Shown here in pieces: positions 1 to 7,769 of a stretch of 10,930 bases of DNA. The notes under the pieces were generated by a model. It did no database searches. It saw only the letters and a program-made list of their open reading frames with translations, and was not told the DNA's origin. Every line of letters starts with the position of its first letter. The stretch's first letter is position 1. The position numbers were made by a program, and so were the translations under genes. The stretch is from Cyclobacteriaceae bacterium (GTDB lineage: Bacteria; Bacteroidota; Bacteroidia; Cytophagales; Cyclobacteriaceae). The stretch spans positions 1 through 10,930 of the forward strand of contig CANHCD010000047.1 of the NCBI GenBank assembly GCA_947458795.1. Reading direction: 5' to 3'.

Positions 1-1803
1 CCTTCCACCGGCATAGACCATGGCTTGACGATTGATCGAAAGGTGTTTCCCATCCGATCCAATCTTGCTGTAAATAGGGGATATATTCCTGGTACGCTAG
101 ATTCTGCCGGACGTCTTTTTGAATTTAGTTCAGCCTGTGCGCCGACAGTCTATCGCAGTCAACTTTTCCCCAAGGAATATCATGGGAATATTTTCGTGCT
201 AGAAAATGCCGGAAATCTTGTCAAGCGGAATGTGGTGACCGAAAAAGGAGTTTTTCTTGAAGCGCATGACCCTAATCCAGGTACTGAATTTTTTGCTTCC
301 ACAGATGAGCGATTCCGTCCAGTGTATGCCACGGTTGGGCCAGATGGAGGATTTTACCTTGCCGATATGTATCAAGGGATTGTCCAACATGGCTCTTACA
401 TGACTCCTTATTTGAAAGAACAAACGCTTAAGCGAGGGTTAGATTCGCCGGGTCATATGGGGCGAATTTGGAGGGTAGTCCCTAAAGGCTTTGATCCCAA
501 AAAGTCTCCAAAGCTTTCGCAAGCAAGCATACAGGACTTGGTCCAATATCTTTCCCATCAAGATGGCTGGTTTCGGGATATGGCACAGCGACTTTTAGTA
601 GAAAAAAATGATCCGAAATCTGTGGGGCCATTAGAAGATCTGGTAAAAAATGGAAAATCTGAGTTAGGGCGATTCCATGCTCTTTGGACCTTGGAAGGAA
701 TGGGGAAAGTCAATGCTCCTCTTTTGCTCGAAGTATTGAAAAACGGGACTGACCTGCTCAAAACCACAGTACTCCGACAATTAGAAATTTCGGCTGTAAA
801 CGATCCCAGAATTTTGCACCAATTAGAAGCTATTGCAATAGATCTGGCTACCAAGGCTTCAGACAAAGTCGCTCTTCAATTGGCATTGAGTTCGGAGATT
901 TTTTCACCCGAAGTCAAGATTGATTTTTTAAGCCAAATCATCAACGACTATGGTCATCTAGCGTTGATAAGAGATGCAGCTATGAGTAGTTTGGAGGGTC
1001 AGGAGTATCAATTTTTACAAAAAATAGTTGCGAATAAAACCTGGACAACGACCAGTCCTGATCGGGAAGTTTTCCTAGAAATGCTTACTTCAGCCATTAT
1101 TAATAACAGGGAGCCGGCTGAGATTACGGGACTATTGGCTATTTCGGATTCAAAGGAAATGGGCTGGAAGGAAGCTGTTATCCTTTCAGGTATGGCTATT
1201 CAGGCAGGAGACCTTGATCAACCCGGTTTGGTAGCATTACAACGCGAACCTTCTATTTTTAAACGGACTGATTTACCCATAAATCAAAATAGAAAGGCGA
1301 TGCTGAAGCGGCTTTTTTCCTGGCCTGGCTATCAGCCTTCCGCGAAATTAATTTCCACCGGGAATTTGGATGAAAAAGCGATGAAGCAATTTGCCGACGG
1401 CCGCCAGAAGTATTTGGTCTCTTGTGCAGGTTGTCATGGGAATAATGGAAAAGGTGCAGCTCGAATGGGTCCGCCGTTGGCAGGTTCTGAATGGGTGGTT
1501 GGAGATGAAGTCCGCCTTTCGCTGATTCTGTTGCATGGTTTGGAAGGCCCAATTGAAGTGAACGGAAAAAAATATGATGCCCCGGAGATTTTGCCGGTAA
1601 TGCCTTCCCATTCGACGATGGATGATGCAGTGATTGCCTCTATTCTTACCTACATTCGAAACGAATGGGGCAATGAAGCACCACCTGTCACCGGTAGGAC
1701 AGTAGGTTCCACCCGTCACTTAAATCAGGGCCGGGTATATCCTTGGTCTGCTGCCGAACTCAAAAAGCATATGGAAAGACTTGTATCCAATTCCAAACCC
1801 TAA
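1..1803 (+). CDS. Exported DUF7133-type dehydrogenase-like protein with HEAT repeats and C-terminal cytochrome c (5' end missing)
   Basis: The reading frame is open from base 1, so the gene starts upstream; the TTG at 25 is only the first possible start inside the window and is not the real one. Residue numbers below count from that TTG. Residues ~1-160 resemble the end of the beta-propeller of the putative membrane-bound dehydrogenase/DUF7133 family, with the stretch GPDGGFYLADMYQG and the closing GRIWRV. Residues ~165-400 look like helical HEAT-type repeats. Residues ~450-545 form a class I cytochrome c domain with the haem motif CAGCH at 467-471 and a likely axial Met526 (VMPSH). Proteins of this build are normally exported, oxidise an unknown substrate, probably a sugar, and pass electrons to haem c. 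The stop lies six bases before the next gene, so the two are probably co-transcribed. Substrate and N-terminal signal cannot be judged from this fragment. Confidence 0.85.
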   Translation, partial: PSTGIDHGLTIDRKVFPIRSNLAVNRGYIPGTLDSAGRLFEFSSACAPTVYRSQLFPKEYHGNIFVLENAGNLVKRNVVTEKGVFLEAHDPNPGTEFFASTDERFRPVYATVGPDGGFYLADMYQGIVQHGSYMTPYLKEQTLKRGLDSPGHMGRIWRVVPKGFDPKKSPKLSQASIQDLVQYLSHQDGWFRDMAQRLLVEKNDPKSVGPLEDLVKNGKSELGRFHALWTLEGMGKVNAPLLLEVLKNGTDLLKTTVLRQLEISAVNDPRILHQLEAIAIDLATKASDKVALQLALSSEIFSPEVKIDFLSQIINDYGHLALIRDAAMSSLEGQEYQFLQKIVANKTWTTTSPDREVFLEMLTSAIINNREPAEITGLLAISDSKEMGWKEAVILSGMAIQAGDLDQPGLVALQREPSIFKRTDLPINQNRKAMLKRLFSWPGYQPSAKLISTGNLDEKAMKQFADGRQKYLVSCAGCHGNNGKGAARMGPPLAGSEWVVGDEVRLSLILLHGLEGPIEVNGKKYDAPEILPVMPSHSTMDDAVIASILTYIRNEWGNEAPPVTGRTVGSTRHLNQGRVYPWSAAELKKHMERLVSNSKP

Positions 1804-1809
1804 CCCAAA

Positions 1810-2913
1810 ATGTACCAGCCAATGGAGTCCAATGTTAGCACTACAGAATTTTCCTCTGGTAGGAGGGAGTTTTTGATAAAATCAGGACTTGTGACTGCTG
1901 CCCTGGGTTTTCCTTTTTCGGTTTTGCCGCAAAGTTTAAAAGGTGTACCGATGGGAGTAGTTGTCCATTCCTATGGGAATCGCTACGGTTCCAAGGTGGA
2001 AAGCACCAAGTATCCTGGATTCCAAAATGCAGTAGATTTCATGAAGCATTGTCATTCCATTGGTGCGGGAGGAATTCAAACCTTAGTAAGTGGATGGGCG
2101 GATGACTTCGTTAGAAAAGTTCGGGACGAGCGAGAGAATCTAGGAATGTACTTGGAGGGAAGCATCGGTCTTCCAAAAAATGAAGGCGATATTTCAAGAT
2201 TTGAGACAGAGGTACTTTCGGCCAAAGAAGCCGGGGCAAATATATTGAGGACGGTGTGTCTAAGTGGTAGACGCTATGAAAATTTTAATTCGGAAAAGGA
2301 GTGGAATGAATTCAAAATAAATGCAACTAAGTCACTTCAGCTTGCAGAACCTACGGTTCGAAAACACCAAATGAAGCTGGCTGTAGAGAATCATAAGGAT
2401 TGGAAGGCTACTGAACTTGCTCAACTCATTCAAAGCCTTGACAGCGAATGGGTGGGAGTGACTTTGGACTTTGGAAATAATGTCTCGCTGCTCGAGGAAC
2501 CGATGGAAGTGATCCGGACTTTGGCTCCTTTTGCATTTTCCACCCATGTGAAAGATATGGGGGTAAAGGCATATTCGGATGGATTTCTGCTATCAGAGGT
2601 GCCACTAGGGTCAGGAATTGTAGATTTAAAAGAAGCAGTGACCTTGTGCCAAAAATATAATCCTGCGGTGACCTTCAGCTTGGAAATGATTACTCGAGAT
2701 CCTTTGCAAATCCCCTGTTTAGAAGAACGGTACTGGACAACTTTTGAGAATCCATCCGCCCAAGATCTGGCAAAAATCCTGAGGTTGGTCCGTGACAAAC
2801 CTTATCCTGATTCTCTTCCTGAGGTAAAAAACCTGAGCACGGAAGACAAACTCGCTTTCGAAGAGGAGAATGTGCTGAAGTGTCTTGCTTATTCTAAATC
2901 TCAACTTCTGTAA
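1810..2913 (+). CDS. Tat-exported sugar phosphate isomerase/epimerase-like TIM-barrel protein
   Basis: This 367-residue protein belongs to the xylose isomerase-like TIM-barrel superfamily (AP endonuclease 2 fold). The N-terminus carries a twin-arginine signal: R18-R19 in GRREFLIKSG, then a hydrophobic stretch to about residue 42, which points to a folded, metal-loaded enzyme in the periplasm. The four acidic/His metal ligands of the family are in place: Glu193 (AVENH), Asp220 (TLDFGN), His246 (STHVKD) and Glu292 (SLEM). This supports isomerase or epimerase chemistry on a keto/aldo sugar, although the family name is generic and the substrate unknown. ATG1810 gives the longest form; ATG1822 (Met5) is an alternative that keeps the whole Tat signal. 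There is no clear Shine-Dalgarno sequence, as usual in Bacteroidota. It follows the cytochrome gene by six bases, suggesting translational linkage and a shared periplasmic pathway. Confidence 0.86.
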   Translation: MYQPMESNVSTTEFSSGRREFLIKSGLVTAALGFPFSVLPQSLKGVPMGVVVHSYGNRYGSKVESTKYPGFQNAVDFMKHCHSIGAGGIQTLVSGWADDFVRKVRDERENLGMYLEGSIGLPKNEGDISRFETEVLSAKEAGANILRTVCLSGRRYENFNSEKEWNEFKINATKSLQLAEPTVRKHQMKLAVENHKDWKATELAQLIQSLDSEWVGVTLDFGNNVSLLEEPMEVIRTLAPFAFSTHVKDMGVKAYSDGFLLSEVPLGSGIVDLKEAVTLCQKYNPAVTFSLEMITRDPLQIPCLEERYWTTFENPSAQDLAKILRLVRDKPYPDSLPEVKNLSTEDKLAFEEENVLKCLAYSKSQLL

Positions 2914-3006
2914 AAATTCATTTTGAGTGGTGAGTAGTAACCATGGACTTTATGAACTACTTGCAATTACACTTCATCCTAGTCACAAATTCAAAAGAAC
3001 AAAACC

Positions 3007-3801
3007 ATGCACCAATTCGACCTATCCCAACTCCCTGGAATCACTCTTTTTTCACTCAAAGGTAAATCTGCTATTATCACAGGGGGTACCAAAGGCCTTG
3101 GATTAGCTATGGCAGCTGGACTGGCTTCAGCTGGTGCCAATGTAATGCTGGTGAGTCGCATGGCTTCCGATGGGGATGCCGCTGCTGCTGAGATTGCTGC
3201 TCAGTATGGGGTCAAAGCAATGACTTTCGCTGCAGATGTAGTAAATAAACCCGCCATGGAAGCCATGGCAAAAACAGCTTTTGAGGCTTTTGGATCAATC
3301 GACATCCTGATCAATTCAGCGGGGATCAATATCCGGGGAGCAATTGATGAGTTGAGCCATGAAGACTTTACCAAAGTGATGGACGTAAATGTTACCGGAA
3401 CCTGGTTGGCAAATCGTGCAGTGACGCCCTATATGAAAGAAAAAAACAAAGGGGCAATCATCAATCTTGCGAGCACCTTAGGCTTGGTGGGACTTTCTAA
3501 TCGAACCCCTTATGCTTCGAGTAAGGGAGCGGTGGTACAGATGACTCGCGCTTTGGCTTTGGAATTGGCACCTTGGAACATTACCGTAAATGCGATTTGT
3601 CCGGGGCCATTTTTGACTGAGATGAATATTCCGATTGCGGATACCGAGGAGGGAAAAAAGTTTATAGTCGGTGCCACTGCCTTGGGACGTTGGGCTGAAC
3701 TGAAAGAAATTCAGGGAGCAGCGATTTTTCTAGCCTCAGATGCTGCTACCTACCTTGTAGGATCAATGCTCACTGTGGATGGGGGATGGACAGCCCGATA
3801 A
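3007..3801 (+). CDS. Short-chain dehydrogenase/reductase, gluconate 5-dehydrogenase/2-deoxygluconate 3-dehydrogenase type
   Basis: A 264-residue classical SDR with a Rossmann fold, without signal peptide, hence cytoplasmic. Visible motifs are the cofactor-binding TGGTKGLG at 25-32, NSAG at 103-106, and the catalytic tetrad Asn128, Ser156, Tyr169 and Lys173 (YASSK). PGPFLT at 199-204 and the C-terminal VDGGW are typical of the family. The segment after beta-strand 2 reads VSR (Ser50-Arg51) with no acidic residue, which suggests NADP(H) rather than NAD(H); this is inference. The short leader ending in LFSLKGKSAIITGG resembles gluconate 5-dehydrogenases and 2-deoxy-D-gluconate 3-dehydrogenases, and the convergent GntP permease next door fits a sugar-acid substrate. 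SDR substrate calls from sequence are unreliable. It lies 93 bp after the TIM-barrel gene on the same strand, so it may share the transcript. Confidence 0.88.
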   Translation: MHQFDLSQLPGITLFSLKGKSAIITGGTKGLGLAMAAGLASAGANVMLVSRMASDGDAAAAEIAAQYGVKAMTFAADVVNKPAMEAMAKTAFEAFGSIDILINSAGINIRGAIDELSHEDFTKVMDVNVTGTWLANRAVTPYMKEKNKGAIINLASTLGLVGLSNRTPYASSKGAVVQMTRALALELAPWNITVNAICPGPFLTEMNIPIADTEEGKKFIVGATALGRWAELKEIQGAAIFLASDAATYLVGSMLTVDGGWTAR

Positions 3802-3883
3802 AGTGCGAACTGTGAGGTGAGAAACTTCAATTAACACATGGCATTCAACTTATCATCGGTCATCTTGCATCTGCTGACCACTA

Positions 3884-5215
3884 TCATGCCACCACCAAAG
3901 TCAAGACGAAGATTAATAAAATTGCAGTCACTCCAGCGATTAAGGTTCCCAAGCTATGAGACATATTTCCCTGTTTGATGCTCATGCCTGAAAGTTGAGT
4001 TACCACCCAGAACCCGCTGTCATTGGCGTGGGAAATGCAGAGTGAGCCTGCCCCAATTGCGAGTGCAGTGAAGACTTTCATTGTTTCAGAATCCAATCCT
4101 AACTGTCCCAAAATTGGTGCAATAATTGAAGCCGTGGTGATCATTGCGACAGTCGTCGATCCCTGTGCTGTTTTCAGTGCAAAAGCGATCAAAAAAGGTA
4201 GAAATATCCCCCAATTTGCATCACTCATGTTAGAAGTGACTAGGTCGCCCACTCCTGAATTTTGGAGCATTTTTCCAAATACTGAACCTGCTCCAGTGAT
4301 CAAAATAACTGGGGCAGCAAGTAGAATAGATTCCCCAATCCAACCCGAGGAGGATAGAAGTTTGCGGTCAAACTTTTTTGGTAAAGTGAAAGACAAAATT
4401 GCACCAATCAACAAGGAAATGACCGGAGAACCTATGAATTGAATCGCCTTGGTAAACTCGCTTTCTCCAAAAGGCTTGGTAGGATAATTCGCGATAGAGG
4501 CCAGAATAATCAGGATCAAAGGAATGATTACAGGAAGCAGCGAATTGAAAAATGTTGGGAGTTCTTTCTTATCTAATTTTTTTTCATCCGCGATTAGTTG
4601 TGGTTCAAGCGGAATCTTGACCACAAACTTATTGACAAAGAAATAAAGTGGGATAAGTGTGATCAGTGAAACAACCATTCCCCAAATTATCATTTGACCT
4701 AAATCTGCACCTAAAATTGCAGCAGCAGCAATCGGACCGGGAGTAGGAGGTACCAATGCATGACTTGCCATAGCCCCAAGCGAAAGTGCTACAATTGTTG
4801 CTGCGTAGGAAATCTTACTTTTTGAAGCCAATGATTTGGCAATTGGGTTCATCATGATGATGGTACTATCTCCAAAAATTGGAACAGATAAAACCCACCC
4901 ACTTAGCATCAAGGAAAGGTTGACAAATTTCTCTCCAATCCATTTCAGAATCCGGTCTGCAATGACGATCGCACCCCCCGTTTTTTCTAGAAAAGTTCCC
5001 ATGATTACTCCCAAAAGAATCAAAAGACCCACACTTCCCATCACACCACCAAATCCCTCAGAAATTGATTTGACGATAAGGTCTGTTGGCATTCGCATCA
5101 TCAGCCCGTAAATAATTGCCCCTACAAAAAGTGCAAGAAATGGATGAATGTCGTATTTGACTATGGCGAGTAGGATCAAGGCCAAAGCAACCAGTATAAT
5201 CAGAAGTGTAAGCAT
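3884..5215 (-). CDS. GntP-family gluconate/sugar-acid:H+ symporter
   Basis: This 443-residue polytopic inner-membrane protein has roughly 12-13 hydrophobic segments and belongs to the GntP permease family (gluconate, idonate and related hydroxy-acid:proton symporters). Family marks include the early IHPFLALFVGAIIYGL segment, the LVPPTPGPIAAA loop, and SHANDSGFW around Asn398-Asp399, a hallmark near the C-terminus. Its length matches the family norm of about 440-450 residues. The ATG at 5215 is the natural start and opens directly into the first membrane helix. The gene converges with the dehydrogenase gene and diverges from the GH20 gene; the shared 274-bp upstream region holds a promoter candidate and a palindrome. 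It probably imports gluconate or another sugar acid for the neighbouring SDR, but the exact substrate is inferred. Confidence 0.9.
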   Translation of the reverse strand: MLTLLIILVALALILLAIVKYDIHPFLALFVGAIIYGLMMRMPTDLIVKSISEGFGGVMGSVGLLILLGVIMGTFLEKTGGAIVIADRILKWIGEKFVNLSLMLSGWVLSVPIFGDSTIIMMNPIAKSLASKSKISYAATIVALSLGAMASHALVPPTPGPIAAAAILGADLGQMIIWGMVVSLITLIPLYFFVNKFVVKIPLEPQLIADEKKLDKKELPTFFNSLLPVIIPLILIILASIANYPTKPFGESEFTKAIQFIGSPVISLLIGAILSFTLPKKFDRKLLSSSGWIGESILLAAPVILITGAGSVFGKMLQNSGVGDLVTSNMSDANWGIFLPFLIAFALKTAQGSTTVAMITTASIIAPILGQLGLDSETMKVFTALAIGAGSLCISHANDSGFWVVTQLSGMSIKQGNMSHSLGTLIAGVTAILLIFVLTLVVA

Positions 5216-5274
5216 TTTGGGGTTTTGTTAGGCAGGAAAGAATGGGAAGGAGAACAATTACTGTCCTACACCAT

Positions 5275-5305
5275 CGAAAATAAAATAAATATGCAGAAAA
5301 CCCAA
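5275..5305 (-). promoter_or_regulatory. Candidate Bacteroidota-type promoter for the GntP permease gene
   Basis: On the minus strand there is TTG (5305-5303), a 20-nt spacer, then TATTTTCG (5282-5275). This matches the Bacteroidota vegetative promoter (TTG about -33, TAnnTTTG about -7) at all but one fixed position. It lies about 60 nt upstream of the permease start codon, a sensible leader length. The region is AT-rich, so a chance match is possible. Confidence 0.4.
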
Positions 5306-5355
5306 CGATTCCGCACATTTATAGGATAGATGGTTGGATGAGTGGTTGTAATTAG

Positions 5356-5367
5356 TTGGGTACCCAA
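5356..5367. promoter_or_regulatory. Perfect 12-bp palindrome, candidate operator in a divergent intergenic region
   Basis: TTGGGTACCCAA is a perfect dyad centred between the divergent permease and GH20 genes, 140 bp from the permease start and 122 bp from the GH20 start. A GC-rich core in an AT-rich spacer is a common form for a dimeric repressor or activator site, for instance of LacI or GntR type. TAAATTTT at 5382-5389 is a weak -7-like box for the GH20 direction, but the spacing to an upstream TTG is too long (23 nt) to trust. No regulator gene adjoins, and the symmetry does not extend beyond 12 bp. Confidence 0.35.
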
Positions 5368-5489
5368 TACAATCTCAATTCTAAATTTTATTCCTTAGGT
5401 AAAAGTCTGACTTTCCATTAATTTAATAGGACAGAACAAATACTTATTGCTAAAAGCATTGTAAATCCCTTTTTAACCAAGCCCAACCG

Positions 5490-7535
5490 ATGCGTTATTC
5501 AATCTTGCTTTCATTCTTTTCCCTTTTGGGATTAATGGCTTGTCAGCCAAAGACAAATTCAAAGGTGCAATTTGTGCTTTTACCAAGTCCGACCACTTTC
5601 AACATTAGCGGAGAGTCAAAATTGAAAGCGGTAGATTTGGAATCCAGTTTCCAAAGTGCCAAAAATCATTTTACAACAGGTAAACTCCTGTCTGAATTTC
5701 AGGATGAGATTTTTACCTTCACTCTCGACTCTGTCCTGCAGCTTCCAGCTGAAGGCTATTCTCTTTCAATTACGGCACAAAAAATAGAAATTAAAGCATC
5801 AACAAATGCCGGACTTTGGTACGGACTGATGACTTTGGGTCAGTTGCTCCAAGATGCTAAAGATCAAAATGCTTTCCTTCCCCTATGCAGTATTGATGAT
5901 GAGCCCGCCCTTGCTTACCGGGCGGTTCATCTGGATGTGAAGCACCATTTGGAGAAAAAAGAATACTACTTGGAACTAATGGATCGCTTTGCTGCACAAA
6001 AGATCAATGCGGTGATTGTTGAAATAGAAGACAAACTGAAATATAAACTTCAGCCTAAAGTCGGGGCATCGGATGCTTTTTCAATTGAAGACTGGAAAGC
6101 AATCAGTGACTATGCTATGCAGCGAAATATCCGGATTAGTCCATTGGTTCAGGGCTTGGGGCATGCTTCATTTATCCTGAAGCACAAGGAGTATGAGCCT
6201 TTGCGTGATGATCCGAAAAGCGATTGGGCTTTTAATCCACTGAATGAGGAAACCTATAAAGTTCAGTTTGACCTCTATGAAGATGCACTGCGGGCATTTC
6301 CTCATGCCAATTACCTCCATGTGGGAGGTGATGAAGTACATACCACAGGAAGAAACAGCGGAAAATCCCCTTTAGAACTTCAGTTGATCTGGTTGAATCG
6401 AGTAAGCGAATATGCTTCGCAAAAGGGTCTGACTCCAATCTTTTGGGATGATATGCCTTTGCAAAATGCTGGCGTCTACAAGTCCATTTATGATGGTAAA
6501 CTGACGACTGTGCAAGTCGATAGCATCTGGGCTGTCAATGAGCCTAACTTGAATAAATACATTGATATGTTTCCCAAAAACTGTGTGTACATGCGCTGGA
6601 ACTATGACATGCCGGAATCTCCGGGAAATATCAGGGCGATGAAATGGTTTTCGGATAATGGCTTTAATGTCATGGGTGCTACCGCAGGACAAACGCGCTG
6701 GAACCTCATGCCGCTAGACCAAAGCAATACCAAAAATATTCGGGACTTTGCCTTGATTTCCATTCGAAATAAGGCTAATGGCTTGCTGCTGACACTTTGG
6801 GATGATGATTCTCCGCATTTTGAGTTGTACCAGAGAGGGATATCCATTTTTGCTGAATATACTTGGGCAGGGGAAAGAAGATCAAGCGATGAACTGCACC
6901 AGGCTTATCGTCAACGGGCTTTTGGACCAGCTTTGGCCTCGGCAGAACATGAGTTTATCAATGCCTTGGAAGGTCCTGTGGCCGATTGGAAAAATATGCT
7001 GTTGGATAACCGAACAGACCGAAATAGTTTGCGGAAACTAGATGACCCCATCAATCAAGCAGTAATTCCTTTTCCCAATTTGGATTCTGCGGGGGCATGG
7101 ACTAAAAAATACCAAGATAAAATTACCAAAGCTGAGGCAAGCAGGCTTCAAGTCGATGAAGTGTTAAAGCAAATCCAATTCGCGAAAAAATCCGCTCTCC
7201 GAAATACACATCAACTTGAAGTGTATGAGCAGGTGGCCCAGGTGGCTCAATTTTCAAATAGGGCGATTTTGGCACTCGCTGAATATGACGAGCCAAGCGG
7301 AGAGAAAAGAGCACAGGCTCAAGCCAAACTCGCGGCAATGGAGCAGGAGTGGGCTTCTATTCAATCTAAAGTGGAGGAAGTTTATGGCAAAACCCGACAG
7401 ATCAATAAACCCGCCGACTACATTTTGGATCAGGACCACCATAGACACTTAGCCAATCAAGCCCTGAAGTTTTCAAATTGGCAGTTTTATGTGGAGGGAT
7501 TGTTTTTGGAGAAAGTAAAAAAAGAGCAGAAGTAA
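5490..7535 (+). CDS. Lipoprotein GH20 beta-N-acetylhexosaminidase, hexosaminidase D-like
   Basis: A 681-residue glycoside hydrolase. The N-terminus is a lipoprotein signal with lipobox LMAC, Cys18 being the lipidated residue, so the enzyme is probably anchored in the outer membrane or periplasm. Residues ~25-130 resemble the alpha/beta domain that precedes GH20 catalytic domains. The catalytic barrel spans about 135-500 and has the Asp-Glu pair Asp281-Glu282 in LHVGGDEVH, expected to stabilise the acetamido group and act as acid/base in substrate-assisted cleavage. The first barrel strand reads HLDVKHHLEK instead of the usual LDVxRHF, and the next strand ends in EIEDKLKY instead of HWHLTDDQ; with PLVQGLGHASFILKH this resembles, from memory, the HexD branch, which prefers galactosaminides in animals. 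Residues ~510-660 are mostly charged helix, probably coiled. It likely trims terminal GlcNAc or GalNAc from glycans; the true substrate is unknown. Confidence 0.85.
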   Translation: MRYSILLSFFSLLGLMACQPKTNSKVQFVLLPSPTTFNISGESKLKAVDLESSFQSAKNHFTTGKLLSEFQDEIFTFTLDSVLQLPAEGYSLSITAQKIEIKASTNAGLWYGLMTLGQLLQDAKDQNAFLPLCSIDDEPALAYRAVHLDVKHHLEKKEYYLELMDRFAAQKINAVIVEIEDKLKYKLQPKVGASDAFSIEDWKAISDYAMQRNIRISPLVQGLGHASFILKHKEYEPLRDDPKSDWAFNPLNEETYKVQFDLYEDALRAFPHANYLHVGGDEVHTTGRNSGKSPLELQLIWLNRVSEYASQKGLTPIFWDDMPLQNAGVYKSIYDGKLTTVQVDSIWAVNEPNLNKYIDMFPKNCVYMRWNYDMPESPGNIRAMKWFSDNGFNVMGATAGQTRWNLMPLDQSNTKNIRDFALISIRNKANGLLLTLWDDDSPHFELYQRGISIFAEYTWAGERRSSDELHQAYRQRAFGPALASAEHEFINALEGPVADWKNMLLDNRTDRNSLRKLDDPINQAVIPFPNLDSAGAWTKKYQDKITKAEASRLQVDEVLKQIQFAKKSALRNTHQLEVYEQVAQVAQFSNRAILALAEYDEPSGEKRAQAQAKLAAMEQEWASIQSKVEEVYGKTRQINKPADYILDQDHHRHLANQALKFSNWQFYVEGLFLEKVKKEQK

Positions 7536-7582
7536 TGCGCATCATTCAATTATCTCTTCTGAATTCACAATTTTGCAATTGC

Positions 7583-7632
7583 AGTTAGAAAGTGCTAGAT
7601 CTGGTTTTTGAGTATCAAAAAGGGTTCTAACT
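7583..7632. repeat. Nested inverted repeats in the spacer after the GH20 gene
   Basis: The outer arms AGTTAGAA (7583-7590) and TTCTAACT (7625-7632) are perfect 8-bp complements. Inside them TTTTTGA-GTA-TCAAAAA (7605-7621) is a perfect 7-bp hairpin with a 3-nt loop. It starts 48 nt after the GH20 stop and could fold in the plus-strand transcript as a 3'-end structure. It has no U-tract directly after it, so it is not a textbook terminator. Confidence 0.4.
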
Positions 7633-7669
7633 ATTCCCTTCTGAATCGGGATAGATATAAAAAGTGCTA
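7589..7669. repeat. 9-bp direct repeat AAAGTGCTA, two copies
   Basis: AAAGTGCTA occurs at 7589-7597 and again at 7661-7669, 72 bp apart, in the non-coding spacer between the GH20 gene and the end of the MgtC-like gene. The flanks differ (followed by GATC and CCTA). With only two short copies, a chance origin is possible. Confidence 0.3.
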
Positions 7670-7683
7670 CCTATCGTAGACTC

Positions 7684-7725
7684 AAAAAACGCCTCATTTT
7701 TGTCTAAATGATGAAAAAAAAGGCG
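7684..7725 (-). terminator. Intrinsic terminator of the minus-strand series ending with the MgtC/DUF4010 gene
   Basis: Read on the minus strand, CGCCT with a following T-run (from 7725 down) pairs with an A-run plus AGGCG (ending at 7690). This gives a stem of about 12 pairs with one G-U pair and one mismatch, a loop of about 12 nt, and then six T (7689-7684). It starts 44 nt after the stop of the MgtC-like gene. The long A-run on the other arm may give some activity for plus-strand transcripts from the GH20 gene as well. Confidence 0.6.
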
Positions 7726-7769
7726 GCCTTGGCTCCCTTTTTAAGTTTAGATTTTTCAAATTAGAACAC

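Noticed and set aside
1348..1719. Minus-strand open frame of 123 codons
   Set aside because: It is a shadow of the cytochrome c domain, whose CAGCH motif and family pattern are on the plus strand.
2914..3006. Possible promoter or small gene between the TIM-barrel and SDR genes
   Set aside because: No TAnnTTTG box with a correctly spaced TTG, no open frame with a sensible start, and no inverted repeat was found.
3858..3879. Short inverted repeat GGTCA/TGACC between the convergent SDR and permease genes
   Set aside because: Only 5 bp with a 12-nt loop and no T-run on either side; too weak to call a terminator.
4023..4442. Plus-strand open frame of 139 codons
   Set aside because: It lies wholly antisense within the GntP permease gene; the translation shows no domain and no membrane or signal pattern of its own.
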